DNA of 64,000 nucleotides from Hippopus hippopus (GCA_946811185.2 OX328104.1:10613918-10677917), one strand, 5' to 3'; positions 1-10,618 are shown, counted from the stretch's first letter. Notes: generated from the letters alone by a model not told the origin. Program-made: numbers and translations.

Positions 1-180
1 CCTTTTGCGGACAGTGTAGATCAAGATCAGACTGCACAGAACGTGCAGTCTGATCTATGATCTACACTGTCCGATATGGACATATCGTCCCCCAAGAAAT
101 ACCTTTGAAATAGCAAAATTTGGGTTTTTACTATCGGCTCAAAAATTTCATTCCACTTATTTCGTATGATAAAGGTTAAT
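1..180 (+). mobile_element. PB1 hairpin element, left end cut by window
   Basis: Begins inside the central hairpin (GGACAGTGTAGATC arms around GATCAGACTGCAC). The PB1 tail follows: AATACCTTTGAAATAGC, then ACTATCGGCT and GATAAAGGTTAA. The TTAA right end is at about 176-179. Confidence 0.75.
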
Positions 181-369
181 GTTCTTGGTCATAACACAAA
201 CTTTTCTATATTGCCCATTCTGTACATTTTAGCAAAGATTTTTTTCCCCTGCAAAAGTCTTATTTCTAAACCTGTTAGACTCGCCTTTCATTAAATAAGC
301 CTGCTCATATAATGCATAAAACTACGTGCTTTGAACTTGGTTCAAATTTAAAATTGAAATGAGACCTGC

Positions 370-620
370 CCTAGGTTGGAAATGTGGTTTAAGGCACCTG
401 TAAAAACGTGTCAACCCATGTCAGTCTGTGCAGTCCGCGCAGACCGCAGCCTGACATATGTCGAAACATTTTGCTACGGAATATTCTACTGCTTGCCAAA
501 GGACCATTCTACCTAACGCTTTAGCTGGTTTTTCGTCAAAATGGATCAGTTGTGTGACAATGTATGTTGTAGTTCAGTATGAAGATCGCTTCAACCCCTT
601 TCTCACAGAACGCCACACAT
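370..620 (+). mobile_element. HP3 hairpin element, decayed
   Basis: Carries the HP3 order: a TGTAAAAACGTGTCAACCC-like left part, a damaged GTCAG-CTG hairpin, CCAAAGGACCATTCTACC, and the right end CCCCTTTCTCACAGAACG. HP4 adjoins it directly on the right. Confidence 0.6.
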
Positions 621-627
621 ACTGTAT

Positions 628-885
628 ATGGTCTGTAACACGCGAAAAGGGACATTCGGACATTTGCGTAAAGCGTCGTCTCGGATCAGCCTGCGCAGTC
701 CGCGCAGGCTAATCCGAAACGACACTTTCCGTTTTTACGTAATTTTCTGTTTTGCGCAAGTCTACTGAAGAACAAAATCTAATGTAGTCGTAAAGTGCCG
801 TCTCGGATTAGCCTGCGCGGACTGCGCAGGCTGATCCGAGACGTCACTTTACGCAAATTTCCGAATGCCCCTTTCCGCGTGTTGG
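628..885 (+). mobile_element. HP4 two-hairpin element
   Basis: Inverted ends: TGTAACACGCGAAAAGG on the left, and the complement of CCTTTCCGCGTGTTGG on the right. It holds two hairpins, GATCAGCCTGCGCAG/CGCGCAGGCTAATC and GATTAGCCTGCGCG/GCGCAGGCTGATC, spaced about 120 bases apart, with the HP4 middle segment GTAATTTTCTGTTT between them. Confidence 0.8.
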
Positions 886-989
886 AGAAAATTGACCGAC
901 AGCTAAAACTTTCGACGTAGGTCAGCCTGCGCAGACTGTGCAGGCTGACCTGGGTTGATACTATTTGTAGATGCATTAACCCACCTTAT
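886..989 (-). mobile_element. HP3 fragment, hairpin half
   Basis: Starts abruptly at the HP4 edge with AGAAAATTGACC and runs through the GGTCAGCCTGCGCAG hairpin to GATGCATTAACCC. It is opposite in orientation to the HP3 copy on the other side of HP4, so these are not two halves of one element. Confidence 0.65.
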
Positions 990-1001
990 TACATTCATTA
1001 C

Positions 1002-1074
1002 CGTTTCAGGACAAGCGACATGGATGATTGGTCTCCTTGTAATGTCATTCAGCCCTTGCTGATACCACTTGGCA
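1002..1074 (-). other. possible internal exon, 73 nt
   Basis: On the minus strand a pyrimidine-rich tract ending in TTTCTCAG precedes 73 bases without a stop in one frame, and GTAATG follows. The open frame reads AKWYQQGLNDITRRPIIHV. The donor is only moderately close to consensus, and I recognise no protein family. A stronger donor, AAG|GTGAGTAAG, lies 56 bases upstream at 1130, too near for a normal bivalve intron. This could be chance. Confidence 0.18.
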
Positions 1075-1158
1075 CTGAGAAACACAGCAGAAACAGAGGT
1101 GGTGGGCGTAGAGAATATATTCTTACTCACCTTAACATCTCTCATCCCATCTGCCCGT

Positions 1159-1181
1159 TCGCTCTCTCTCTCTCTCTCTCG
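1159..1181. repeat. (TC)n microsatellite
   Basis: A short run of TC dinucleotides. The stretch after it, to 1676, shows nothing except a short direct repeat of TTTCGATAGGAAA near 1290. Confidence 0.9.
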
Positions 1182-1676
1182 TTCGAACAGTTTCTTCCAT
1201 TGGTTATTGGTAACCTTGATATCTTTATACTTCCAGTGTTTGTTTTTATGTTAGAAACTGTCATTTAAGCAAATCTGAATATTTTCGATAGGAAAAATTT
1301 CGATAGGAAAGATTAAGACACTTTTTTTTTTCTATTTATCCTCGTTGAATCGGGCGTTTTTCAAACTACTTGAATAAATCTTCAATTACCGAAGAATGGT
1401 TCTCTAAGAAACGTGTAATCTCTGAAGCACAGGTGTCCGTGTTAATTACTTCATTATAATTCCCACTCCCATTCGCTGTGCGTGCTCTTCAAGTCTTGTT
1501 AAAATATTTACTTTTAATTTAAATAGACACTTTGTTTGCAAAGGAAACACCGTTTAGAATGGGAGATTGAATCGACATATTGAAGGAACGTGTTTGTACA
1601 GAGGTCAAAATAAATGTAATGAGTTATTGGTAAGGTAACCTGTTATCTCATGATTTTCGGTGGACTTTATCGAATT

Positions 1677-1812
1677 GATTGATTGATTGATTGAGTGTTG
1701 GTTGGTAGGTTAGTTGGTTGGTTGGTTAATAGATAGATAGATAGATAGATAGATAGACAGATAGATTGGTTGATTGGTTAATTGGTTGGTTGGTTGATTT
1801 ATTGATTGATTG
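1677..1812. repeat. GATT / GTTG / AGAT tetranucleotide tract
   Basis: Blocks of GATT, GTTG and AGAT units. It abuts the 3' end of a minus-strand SINE, so it is probably the expanded tail of that SINE. The tail accounts for the repetitive end of a minus-strand open frame here. Confidence 0.9.
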
Positions 1813-2090
1813 CTGTTTAACGCCATTTTCAAAACTATTTTCGTTAAATCGAGGAGGCCAGTGCACCTGTCCATGCTTTTTTTGAGTTTCTTTTACTAGA
1901 ACTTCGCATATTTTCCCAAACCTCAGGCTCCTTTGCAGAATAACCATCATCAAAACAATATTCAGTAGTGAGAGAGGAATAAATTCTATCGCACTGACTA
2001 TCATCAGTCCTAGCCGAGCTAGGAATTCGGACCAGCAACCCTCTGGTTTCAAGTCTTGTATGTTACAGACTGAGCAACCGGGCTCGGAAC
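1813..2090 (-). mobile_element. SINE-A, near full length
   Basis: Read on the minus strand: a decayed tRNA-like head (2013-2086), the body with GATAGT...GAGGAATAAATTC on the plus strand, then the GGCCTCCTCGATTTAAC tail related to the CCGCGATATAACTGAAAT tail of better copies. It ends in tetranucleotide repeats, as SINE-A copies do. Confidence 0.7.
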
Positions 2091-2127
2091 CAAATCCACA
2101 TGATAAACTCAAACTCTTCATCTCTTT

Positions 2128-2345
2128 ATCAAACAACAAAATTATATATAAGTCCAGATTGAACAATTGCAGACGACAGAATAAACGTGACTCAGAAATT
2201 GAAGTTTGTTTTGGGAAGGGTAGAAAACATTGTGGAAAAAGGAGAAAATGCTGGTTACCAGCATTTTCTCCTTTTCCCACAATGTTTTCGAAAGTTTTCT
2301 TTTTCAAGGTCGCCAAGTGTCGTGATTATGTGGTAAGGATTTATC
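2128..2345 (+). mobile_element. PB2 hairpin element
   Basis: Contains GCAGACGACAGAATAAA, GGGTAGAAAACATTGTGG, and a near-perfect hairpin of GGAGAAAATGCTGG with its complement. The termini are decayed. Confidence 0.75.
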
Positions 2346-2568
2346 AGACTACACAAGTGATAGACTCTCCCAAATTCAAAACGATTTCAGAAGACAATGT
2401 AAATGAGGCTCAAGTGATGGGATTTTTCTTAGTAAACGATTGACAATATGGTGGGGAAAGAAGAAAAATGCTGATTTCCGCATTTTCTCCTTTTCCCCAC
2501 AATGTTTTCGGAATCGTTTTTCTTCAGAGTCGAAAATACAAGGGGACTGTTTGGTAAACTCGAAATGA
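2338..2568 (+). mobile_element. PB2 element, diverged, adjacent to the previous one
   Basis: A second PB2 directly after the first, with a worn hairpin (GGAAAGAAGAAAAATGC / GCATTTTCTCC) and an end GTTTGGTAAACTCG. The first 200 bases downstream of the hairpin match the first copy's layout, so this is either a tandem duplication or a second insertion. Confidence 0.65.
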
Positions 2569-2579
2569 ATCCAACCCAA

Positions 2580-3480
2580 AATAACTTAAAGAGATACTTG
2601 TATTTCCGGTCATTAAAATAGGAACCAGGACACAGTTTTATGAAAAAAAGACTTAACTCTTATTTTGTTGAAAAACCCGCTAACGGACTCATTTTCTGAC
2701 TTAAGTTGAGTTCGTTATTTGCGACACACATTTCACTTACATTAACAGGATTTAGTAACGTTCTCAAATTTTGAGTTGACACAGCCTTTCAGACGCATCT
2801 CAGCAAAGTAAAGTGGACTTTAAAAGTCTGTTAAATGAGCATTTTATAAGTCATTTAGGCCTCACTGAGTGCCAGTAAACTAGGTGAGCTCTACCGTTTT
2901 TATCACCAACAGTCAACCGATTTCAGCAGTGACGGTTTTAATAAGACTGTTGCAAAAAATGCAAACGGCGTTAGGGGATAGAAAAAATAGTGACGCGAAT
3001 GTCGTAATTTACGAAAAAAGAAATCGGTAACTCTCTAATGCAAGAGTGTTCGGCTCTAGAAGGAGATGAAAAGCTATAAATTATTTTCGCAACTTTAATT
3101 TGCAGATCAATATTGGATCTGCGGGGATTCCTGTGCTTTTTGCACATCGTAAAGATTACAAAGTTACACAGGTTTACGTTTACGTTTGAATCTAACAGGG
3201 TTTTACGTTTTGCTTCTGTTTAAGCAATTTTCAAAAAAAAAAAAGGTTATACAATTTATTTGCCTTAAGTTAAAATACCGCGTAAAAAGGAGGTATTAAC
3301 TTCTTAAAAAAGTGCGACTCTGTAAACTAAGGTTTAACGTTGAAATAGGCATTAATTCTCTTAACGAAAACTAAGGTTGCAACAGCTTTCACTAGTCTAA
3401 ACAGCATGATGATAATTAGTTTCACCGCTTTCTCTTAGTTGAAGGCAATCTTATTCTCATCATTACTCATGACACGAAAA
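2580..3480. other. repeat-poor spacer, no gene seen
   Basis: About 900 bases of AT-rich sequence with no convincing exon, hairpin or known repeat. Confidence 0.6.
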
Positions 3481-3514
3481 TTATATACAAGTATGAGAGA
3501 GAGAATAGGGAAAC

Positions 3515-3710
3515 ACAGACAGACAGACAGACAGACAGATACACAAGTATAAAGACAAAAAGACAGACAGACAGATAAAAAATTGATAATCTGAGCAAGC
3601 TCATCTTGATTTTCCGCATAAGCAACTATGGTTACTGTCTCAGTCTGTTAGTCTCTGTCTGTCTGTTTGTCTGTCTGTCTCTCTCTCTCCCTGTCTCTCT
3701 CTGACTCTCA
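3515..3710. repeat. ACAG / TGTC / TC microsatellites
   Basis: ACAG units at 3519-3539 and near 3565. Complementary TGTC and TC units lie at 3640-3705. The two tracts could pair as a loose hairpin about 100 bases apart. Confidence 0.85.
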
Positions 3711-3712
3711 GC

Positions 3713-3923
3713 TTAACCCTTAGGCTACTAAGCCCGACTCATTGACCTATTGCGGACAGTGTAGATCAAGATCAGACTGCACAGAACGTGCAGTCTGATC
3801 TTTGATCTACACTGTCCAATAAAGACATATTGCCCTCCAAAAATATCTTTGAAACAGCAAAAATTGGGATGTTACTATCGGCTCAAAAATTTCATTTTAC
3901 TTATTTACCAGGATAAGGGTTAA
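3713..3923 (+). mobile_element. PB1, complete, TTAA at both ends
   Basis: Starts TTAACCCTTAGGCTACTAAG and ends GGATAAGGGTTAA, a recognisable inverted end pair. The central hairpin GGACAGTGTAGATCAAGATC...GATCTACACTGTCC is nearly intact. Length is 211 bases including both TTAA. A good reference copy for the family. Confidence 0.88.
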
Positions 3924-4239
3924 TCATTGGACAGCTTTATCATTGATCCTAAATAACCACTCATGAATAGAACTAGCACTCCACGTAATCTCTTCAACTT
4001 CACCTATGTTTGTAAAGAAATTCTCTTTTGATCGATTGAATCCTTTCATTGCAAATATTTTCAAATTCGAATCAATTTAAAAGAGATTCCACAATCAAAT
4101 TCAAATTTCACTTTCCACCAGTTTTCTATTGAATTTACGACAATACGACAAGTAACCGGTCTCTCACCTTCTGACTTCACAAACAGGCCGCGGCATATCA
4201 GGAAAGGATACCAAAACTAAATACAGTTTTGTGTTTACA

Positions 4240-4340
4240 TCTTTAGGAGCGATGCTCTGTGAAAAAGGGGTTAATGCATCTGCAACGAGTATCGGATTAT
4301 GTCAGCCTGCGCTTTTCGCGCATTTTCACGTCACTTTGGC
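4240..4340 (+). mobile_element. HP3 left-end fragment
   Basis: GCGATGCTCTGTGAAAAAGG, then TTAATGCATCTGCAACGAGTATCG and half of the hairpin. The rest is lost. Confidence 0.6.
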
Positions 4341-4649
4341 CACCATGTCTTATAACATAAAATGGATTTTTTATACATGTTTATGGCCAAAAAATAGTTA
4401 CTATAGTAACAGTTTCCTGTAACGACTGAAACAGTTCCATACCAAAGGGTTTCGCACTAACGAAGTTTGATTGTGACGTATTTATTCTCACATTTAGAGA
4501 ATGGCTTTCAGTCTGAGAAATGCCTTCGTATTACATAAAAACAAGAACAAGAAACAGGTCACATGACTCGAAAATAGCGTTAGAAAACTTTTTTGTCGCG
4601 ATAGCGCATTTCGTTGACTGTGATGCGGTGAGAACTTCCGGTAAATAGT

Positions 4650-4852
4650 TAATCTGCTATGCACGACTCGGTGCCCTTTTGTAGAACGTTTAGACCCAAG
4701 ATCAGACTGCATAGAACATTCAGATCGACTTTGGATCCACATGGTCCGATAAGATTAGATTTTTTTCATGAAAAGTATACTTTGAAATTGAAATATTTGG
4801 GTTTTCTATATTGGCTGGAAATGGTCATCAAGTTTATTTAGCAGAATACTTT
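4650..4852 (+). mobile_element. PB1, strongly diverged
   Basis: GCTATGCACGACTCGGTGCC, AAGATCAGACTGCATAGAAC and a GTTTATTTAGCAGAATACTTTAA end match PB1 in order. Many substitutions lie in the hairpin, so this is an old copy. Confidence 0.6.
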
Positions 4853-5429
4853 AACAGTATACATGTATAAGGAAAAAACCTGCCTCGAAATAAGCCCAGA
4901 AAACCAATCACAGTATTCTTAAAGAGAATCGTAAAAAAAAGATACTTTTAAAAAAAAAAAAAACCTATGTTTTTCTATCAACATATTCATATACTATGTT
5001 TGTGCCCTGGTTTATAACAAGGGAATACCTCTAAAAGAGACAGACAGCGTAAATTTGCCAGCAAATAGGCAGGGGCCCTAGTTAAAAGATGTCTATATTT
5101 TTAACCAATCACAAATTCCTATTTATTCATTTGTTATCAGTACCAAGAGGTAAATCAAAAGCCAGTACATTCAGCAACGCAGAAAAACAGAGAAATCTTT
5201 CTGAAAATGACAAGTATTGTTGTGACTCGGCCCTAGCTTAAGACGAAAATATCTGAAGTCCCGCAGATAGTCATTGAAAAAGCTGATTTCTTTTTAATTT
5301 AGCATCTTTACTCGTTTTTAAATCTATTCATGTTGGAAAATTGAAAACCCGAGTATTTTTTTTCTTACAACACTGAAATAGACACACTTTGTGACGTTAC
5401 CTACTTGTCGTATTTAAATACATGTACAT

Positions 5430-5690
5430 GAACCACGCTCTGTGAAAATGGGCTTTAATTCATCTCCGAGATCCATAATAGCGAGCAAGGCATCACATGA
5501 TTATAGATACATAAAATCCATTTTGTCTAACAAACGACTGAAGCATGAGGTAGAATGGTCCTTTGAAATGTAGAACATTGACCAGAAGCAAAAAGGTTTC
5601 GATTCGGGTCAGCCTGCGCGGACTGCGCAGGCTGACCCGGATCGATACTTTTTGCAGGTGCATCAAACCCCAATTTCATAAACCATGGCT
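5430..5690 (-). mobile_element. HP3 element
   Basis: Runs from GAACCACGCTCTGTGAAAATGG to the complement of the left end near 5690. Hairpin arms are CGGGTCAGCCTGCGC and GCGCAGGCTGACCCG. Both arms differ from the commonest CAGGTCAG form yet still pair perfectly. Confidence 0.8.
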
Positions 5691-5937
5691 CACCTACGTT
5701 GGCTTGTGTTGTAAACAACAGTTCTAACGTAAAAGCATAACTTCAGTTGCCCGTATGATGAGAGGTGTGACTAAAGGTACTTTTGCGATCAGTGTTGATC
5801 AGGACTAGCCTGCACAGGACTATTTGTCGGGTCCGCGGAATTATTCAGTATTGGATATATGGTGAGATATTTCTAGCAATATCAGTCACATCAGCTGATC
5901 ATTTTTGGATCTTTTCTTACAGATCGGAAATACCTAT

Positions 5938-6249
5938 TTAACCCTTAGGCTACTAAGCGTGACTCAAGGACCTTTTCCGGACAGTGTAGATCCAAGATCA
6001 GACTGATCCTGAATCTACACTGTACGATGAGGAGATACTAGTATTCTTCCCCCAAATACAACTTTGAAATATCAATATTTGGGTTCTTACTATCAGCTTG
6101 AAAGTTTCATTTAAGGTCTACGGCCCCTAACTCTCATAATAAAAGACGGAAGCTGCCGAGATTGGCCGAATAGCCTTTACGAAATCGTCGATGTTTAACG
6201 ATGAGTTAGGGGCCGTAGACCTTAACTTAATTAGTAGGTTAAGGATTAA
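5938..6249 (+). mobile_element. PB1 interrupted by a TGa element
   Basis: Starts TTAACCCTTAGGCTACTAAG and ends GGTTAAGGATTAA. The hairpin is shortened. A 107-bp element has inserted at a TTAA near the right end. Removing it and one TTAA gives a sequence colinear with other PB1 copies (TTTCATTTAACTTAATTAG versus TTTCATTTTACTTATTTAG). Confidence 0.82.
6115..6221. mobile_element. TGa inverted-repeat element, TTAA duplication
   Basis: Flanked by TTAA at 6111-6114 and 6222-6225. The ends GGTCTACGGCCCCTAACTC and GAGTTAGGGGCCGTAGACC are exact reverse complements over 19 bases. The core is AAAAGACGGAAGCTGCCGAG. It encodes nothing. Confidence 0.88.
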
Positions 6250-6339
6250 TTTATCTAGCATTTTTACGTTTAATGATATTATCGTCAAGGTCAAGGGAAG
6301 ACAGACTCGATACTTTCTTGAGAGCGAAATCCAAGGTTA

Positions 6340-6390
6340 CACTGCACTTATTGTGCAGTCTGATCGTGATCCACACTGTCCACCGAAGCC
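6340..6390 (+). repeat. PB1-like hairpin remnant
   Basis: Half-decayed arms (ACTGCACTTATTGTGCAGT, then GATCCACACTGTCCACCG) with no recognisable ends. Confidence 0.45.
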
Positions 6391-6942
6391 CCTGTTGTCG
6401 ACTATGACGCACGAAGGATTGAGCGCCGTGTTGCTGCATAAGTGGAAACTTTTGTGATGTGGAAATTTTTGCGATTCAATTTTTATTCATGGAAAGGCAA
6501 TTATTGACTACAAATCCATCCTGCAGTGACACCATCGTGCCGAGCCCATCAAAAACGGTTGTCTATGTGTGCCCAACGGGCTTCTCGACAAAAAAAAACC
6601 TAAGCGATCATATGACGAACAATTATTGGATGGATTGAAACTAGCATGTGTCAATTTAAATGCTAATTTGTGACGACGTTTAGCAATCGAACAGTAACTT
6701 TTTTCAAGTCATATTATATTCAGAAATAGAGGATAACATTACGAGGAATGGAAAGATACAATTCAAGTTTTGCTCTTGCCGATATTGTTCCAGTTAAGAT
6801 ACGGAGCTTTTTTATCTATTTTTTATCTATTCATGTGTCAGAAATAGAATCCTTTCATCATTAAGTTCTGATCACTTTAACCTAACTCTGAGATCAGCAA
6901 CATGATTGAAGCGTGGGCTGTGTGGGAATCTCCTATTTCATC

Positions 6943-7126
6943 CAGAGCTCCAGACAGAGGGAGTGATTTTGATTTCAAAATTGAAAATATTAATTATTCT
7001 AAACTAAATCCTATGTTGTGGGTACTCATTAGAATCATCTCATCGAGACGAGTACCCACAACATAGGGTTTCGAAGAGAAATAATAGATTTAGTATACCC
7101 GTCACTCCCTCTTATCTGGAGCTCTG
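6943..7126. mobile_element. inverted-repeat element with inner hairpin
   Basis: Outer ends CAGAGCTCCAGACAGAGGG and, on the complement, CAGAGCTCCAGATAAGAGGG. An inner palindrome, CCTATGTTGTGGGTACTC with its complement, lies at about 7010-7065. It is 184 bases and non-coding. No clear target duplication, so the superfamily is undetermined. Confidence 0.75.
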
Positions 7127-7149
7127 ATGCATCTGTATCCCTTTACCAT

Positions 7150-7235
7150 ACAGTCACTGGGGTTAACGACCCTGAATAAAAAGCCTTTTGAAAATATTTA
7201 GGGAAAAGGAGAAAATGCTGGTGAGGCTTTTTATT
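7150..7235 (-). mobile_element. PB2 fragment
   Basis: CCTGAATAAAAAGCCTTTTG, then GGGAAAAGGAGAAAATGCTGG. The copy breaks at the hairpin apex, and the other arm is absent. Confidence 0.6.
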
Positions 7236-7361
7236 TTTCATGCTCAACTTCACTGAGCATGAACTTTCGTTGAATAAATTTAATTTAATACATCCAACCT
7301 GGTAACTTTTAAACTTCTATATATAATTTTTTTCTTTCTGTTTTCATATCAACTTAATGTC

Positions 7362-7573
7362 TTAACCTTTAGACTGCTAAGCGCGACTCACTGACCTTTT
7401 GCGGACAGTGTAGATCAAGATCAGACTGCACAAAACTTGCAGTCTGATCTTGGATCTACACTGTCCGATAAGGAGATATCTTTCCCCGAAAATACCTTTG
7501 AAATAGCAAAATCTTGGTTTTTACTATCGGATTAAAAGTTTCATTTTGTTTTATTGAGCAGGATAAGGGTTAA
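7362..7573 (+). mobile_element. PB1, complete
   Basis: TTAACCTTTAGACTGCTAAG to GGATAAGGGTTAA, with a near-perfect central hairpin and TTAA at both ends (7362-7365 and 7570-7573). Confidence 0.88.
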
Positions 7574-7610
7574 CTTCAAATTTTTCTACCGTCTGCAATA
7601 ATAGTATGAT

Positions 7611-7814
7611 TTAACCCTTAGGCTGCTAAGCGCGACTCACTGACCTTTGCGGACAGTGTAGATCAAGATCAGACTGCACAGTATGTGCAGTCTGATCTTG
7701 GATCTACACTGTCCGATAAGGAGATATCATTCCCGTAAAACGTAAGTTTGAAATAGCAGTAATTGGGGTTTTACTGGTGGAATGAAAATGTCATTGAGTT
7801 ATTTAGCAGGATAA
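7611..7814 (+). mobile_element. PB1, worn right end
   Basis: Begins TTAACCCTTAGGCTGCTAAG only 37 bases after the previous PB1, in the same direction. The right end is TTTAGCAGGATAAAG, without the final TTAA. Confidence 0.82.
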
Positions 7815-8011
7815 AGTCAGTTGAGCATGAAATCAAGCTTTATAGGCACAAGCCCTGACATTCCATCGACAAACATGCAGACTGCGTAATGCATTAGTCA
7901 AAACGTCCTATTGCTTTACATAGTTTTGCTCGAAATTTTGCTCCTCTAGGTTCAAAGCGAAAATAAATTTTATATGTTTGACTAAGCGGACGATATAGGT
8001 CTAAGAGTAGA

Positions 8012-8075
8012 GTTCACGTTTTGTGTAGTCTGATCTTGGTCTATGCCGTCGCCAGAAGCCCCTGTTTAAGCCTAT
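8012..8075 (+). repeat. PB1b hairpin remnant
   Basis: GTTTTGTGTAGTCTGATCTTGG, then the CCGTCGCCAGAAGCC and CTATGGGTTAAAG context seen beside PB1b hairpins. Only one arm remains. Confidence 0.4.
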
Positions 8076-8099
8076 GGGTTAAAGTCAAATTGGACATAA

Positions 8100-8530
8100 G
8101 ACAGTTGGATGTTGGTATCTGTTGTTACTCGGCAAATTGGGCCTACTGGGTGTGTGGTAACTGTTGTTACTCGAAAAATTTGGCCTATCGGGTCACTCGG
8201 GTGTGTGGTATCTGTTGTTACTCGGCAAATTGGGCCTATTGGGTGTATGGTATCTGTTGTTATTACTCGACAAATCGGGCCTTTGGGTAGGTAGTATCTT
8301 TTGTTACTCTACAAAATGGGCCTATTGGGTGTGTGGTATCTCTTACTCGACAAATCGGGCCTATTTGGGTGTTTGGTATCTGTTGTTTCTCGGCAAATTG
8401 GGCCCATTGGGTGTGTGGCATCTGTTGTTACTCGGTAATACTGGCCTATTGGGCGTTTAATATTTGTTTTTACTCGACATATCGGGCCTATTGGGTGTGT
8501 GGTATCTGTTTTTACTCAATAAATTGGTTC
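8100..8530 (+). repeat. tandem repeat, unit about 42 bp
   Basis: About nine units built on GGTATCTGTTGTTACTCGGC plus AAATTGGGCCTATTGGGTGTG. Spacing varies from 38 to 58 bases. It is open in several frames on the plus strand, because 42 is a multiple of three and the unit lacks stops. I read those frames as non-genic. Confidence 0.85.
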
Positions 8531-8599
8531 TAGTGTTAAAGAGAAGATGGACACAACCACCATACTGCTCTATACAACAAATGAAAGTCGAAGACCCCT

Positions 8600-8725
8600 G
8601 TATGGTGTTTTAGGCCGATTTCAACATTACTTCAGTCATATCAAAGTGGCGACTCATGAATCAATGTCTGTTCCTGGCTTTATCGGTGCTAGGTTAGACC
8701 TGTTTAGTGCCTTCCCAAATGACAC
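8600..8725 (-). mobile_element. SINE-A 3' fragment
   Basis: TTTTAGGCCGATTTCAACATTACTTCAG is the complement of the SINE-A tail. The rest is too worn to align to the body with confidence. Confidence 0.45.
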
Positions 8726-8735
8726 ATATACGAGT

Positions 8736-9003
8736 ATGAACCATGCATTGGCAAAGGGGGGTTTAATACATCTCCATGATGCATTATACCAAGCAAGTCA
8801 TCACATGACTATGGATCCATAAAATCCACTTTGTCAAACAACCCGCTGAATCAGGAGATAATATGGTCCTTGAACACGCAGAAAAATGACGAAATGGCAA
8901 AAGTTTTCGACCCAGGTCAGCCTGCGCGGATTGCGCAGGCTGACCTGGGTCGATAACTTTTGCCAATGCATTAAACCCCCTTTTCACAGAGCATGGCTCA
9001 CGT
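8736..9003 (-). mobile_element. HP3, complete
   Basis: Ends GAACCATGCATTGGCAAAGG and CCTTTTCACAGAGCATGGCTC. The GGTCAGCCTGCGCGG / CGCAGGCTGACCTGG hairpin is intact. GGATCCATAAAATCCACTTTG marks the HP3 middle. Confidence 0.85.
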
Positions 9004-9387
9004 GTCAAAGTCATAACCATCGAATAACCAACCATAGGATTTTCTGAAAACAACGCCATAACAATCGAGCCGCGGTGGAACCGAGTCAAAATTGAAATCA
9101 TAATTGTTGTTTAATACCGATCTTCAAATTGTTCACAAATACGGGAAAAAAAGGCATAGAGAAAGATGAATCAGCCTGATTGAGAAAACTGAATGGATTC
9201 GAAAATGAAACGCTTGAAAAGTTTCATCAAAAACGGATTAAACTTTCGTCTTTGTTGAATGTTTTACATCAAAGATAATTCTAACTTCTGCTCGGGACGA
9301 GTTGTTTGGTGGATTGCTCACAAGCTTCGTAATCAACGGTTCTTGAGTCAGCCGCGAAATCTTGTCAAAATAAGCCGGCCACGGCAA

Positions 9388-9716
9388 TGCAGACGGTAGC
9401 GTAGATGACTTGAAAACAGGGGATCTTTGGGTTCGAGTCCCGAGCTCGGCCAATTTCTTTCCAAGGATTGATGAATGTCATTGTGACAGGATTCATTCCT
9501 CTCTCACAGCTGATCATTGTAGTTATGTGGGAAAGCAGCCAATGTCTTTGGAGAACATTGTGCAAAGTACTGGTAATATAAGCTGCAGGAAAGGATGAAG
9601 GGAAGCACAGGCCGCCGCGATAAAGCTGAAATAATGTTGAAAACGGTTTTTTACCCCATAAAATCAATCAATCAATCAATCAATCATTATATCAATCAAT
9701 CTATTAATCAATCAAC
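9388..9716 (+). mobile_element. SINE-A, full length with AATC tail
   Basis: The tRNA-like head has the B-box-like GGGTTCGAGTCCC near 9430. The body has AATTTCTTTCCAAGGATTGATG and GACAGGATTCATTCCTCTC. The tail is GCCGCCGCGATAAAGCTG, then GAAATAATGTTGAAAACGG, then AATC repeats (9664-9716). Confidence 0.85.
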
Positions 9717-9785
9717 TGTAAAATAACTTCGTGTAATTAGACTTTGGTCGGCGTAACGAAACTGCTTCAAGCCTTGGCAATGACT

Positions 9786-9975
9786 TGGGCCCGTATTCAC
9801 CAACCATTATACATTGCATATTCAGCCTGATCTAAATTTGAAGCGAAAAACAGTTTCTGATTGGTTAAACCAAATGGTTTAGCCAATCAGAAATTGTGTT
9901 ACTTTGAAATCTAAAAAAATCTTGAGAAATACATTAAGAGTGCAATTCAAAATGGTCTGTGAAACATTATGAAAA
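9786..9975. mobile_element. HP6 palindromic element
   Basis: CCCGTATTCACCAACCATTAT at the left edge. The central palindrome is TTGGTTAAACCAAATGG / TTTAGCCAATCAGAAATTG. The right edge, AATGGTCTGTGAAACA, is degraded. Confidence 0.72.
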
Positions 9976-10079
9976 GGTATGGTCGGAAAAATGTTAGGTT
10001 AAAGAGGCTGGACGGATGAAATAGTTGTCCTGATACGGTTGAAAGGGTTTAGAAATGTTTTGGGATCCTTTTCTTTAAC

Positions 10080-10190
10080 ACACCCGGGTTTAACGGCAGT
10101 GAGGAGGGAGGCGTTATAAAACATTACTTGAAAAGGATAATATGCTGCTTTCTAGCATTTTCTCATTTTCCCACAGTGTTTTCGATCATT
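10080..10190 (-). mobile_element. PB2 fragment
   Basis: CACCCGGGTTTAACGGCAGTG, then a damaged hairpin (AAAAGGATAATATGC / GCATTTTCTCATTTTCCC) and CACAGTGTTTTCG. Confidence 0.55.
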
Positions 10191-10316
10191 TAAAAGACAA
10201 TTTCAAACATCTGAACCGTAACTGAGCCATAACTTGTGGACTGCAGCGCTTTCCATTAAAGCAAGCCTAAAATTTTATAATTAGTATTGTTTTAGTTCTA
10301 TCTGTCCCCTCGCCAA

Positions 10317-10618
10317 GCCCCGGTAGCGCAGTCGTTAGCGTGCAGGACTCAAGAATAGGGGGTCGCTGGTTCGATCCCCGGTGCGGCCAATTTCTTTCCG
10401 AGGATTGATGATGGTCATTGCGACAGGATTCATTCCTCTCTCACCGCTGATCATTGTTTCGACGATGGTTATGTGGGAAAGCAGCCCATGGTTTTGAAAG
10501 AATATAGTGCGGAGTACTGGTAAAAGAGACTCCATGAAAGCATGGATAGGTGCACTGGCCGCCGTGATATAACTGAAATAATGTTGAAAACAGCGTTTAA
10601 TACCATACAATCAATCAA
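10317..10618 (+). mobile_element. SINE-A, full length
   Basis: The head is AGCCCCGGTAGCGCAGTCG with B box GGTTCGATCCC. The body, AATTTCTTTCCGAGGATTG, matches the other copies. The tail, GCCGCCGTGATATAACTG then GAAATAATGTTGAAAACAGC, resembles tails of widespread molluscan V-SINE or Meta-SINE families such as RUDI. That assignment is from memory and untested. Confidence 0.9.

Noticed and set aside
4494..4841. Frames overlapping the diverged PB1 at 4.65 kb
   Set aside because: They are read-through of an old hairpin, without any recognisable domain.
7009..7065. Rho-independent terminator-like stem
   Set aside because: The organism is eukaryotic, and the stem is the core of an inverted-repeat transposon.
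8021..8533. Overlapping Cys/Gly/Tyr-rich plus-strand frames
   Set aside because: They come from the 42-bp tandem repeat, which stays open in more than one frame. No ATG context, signal or intron supports a protein.
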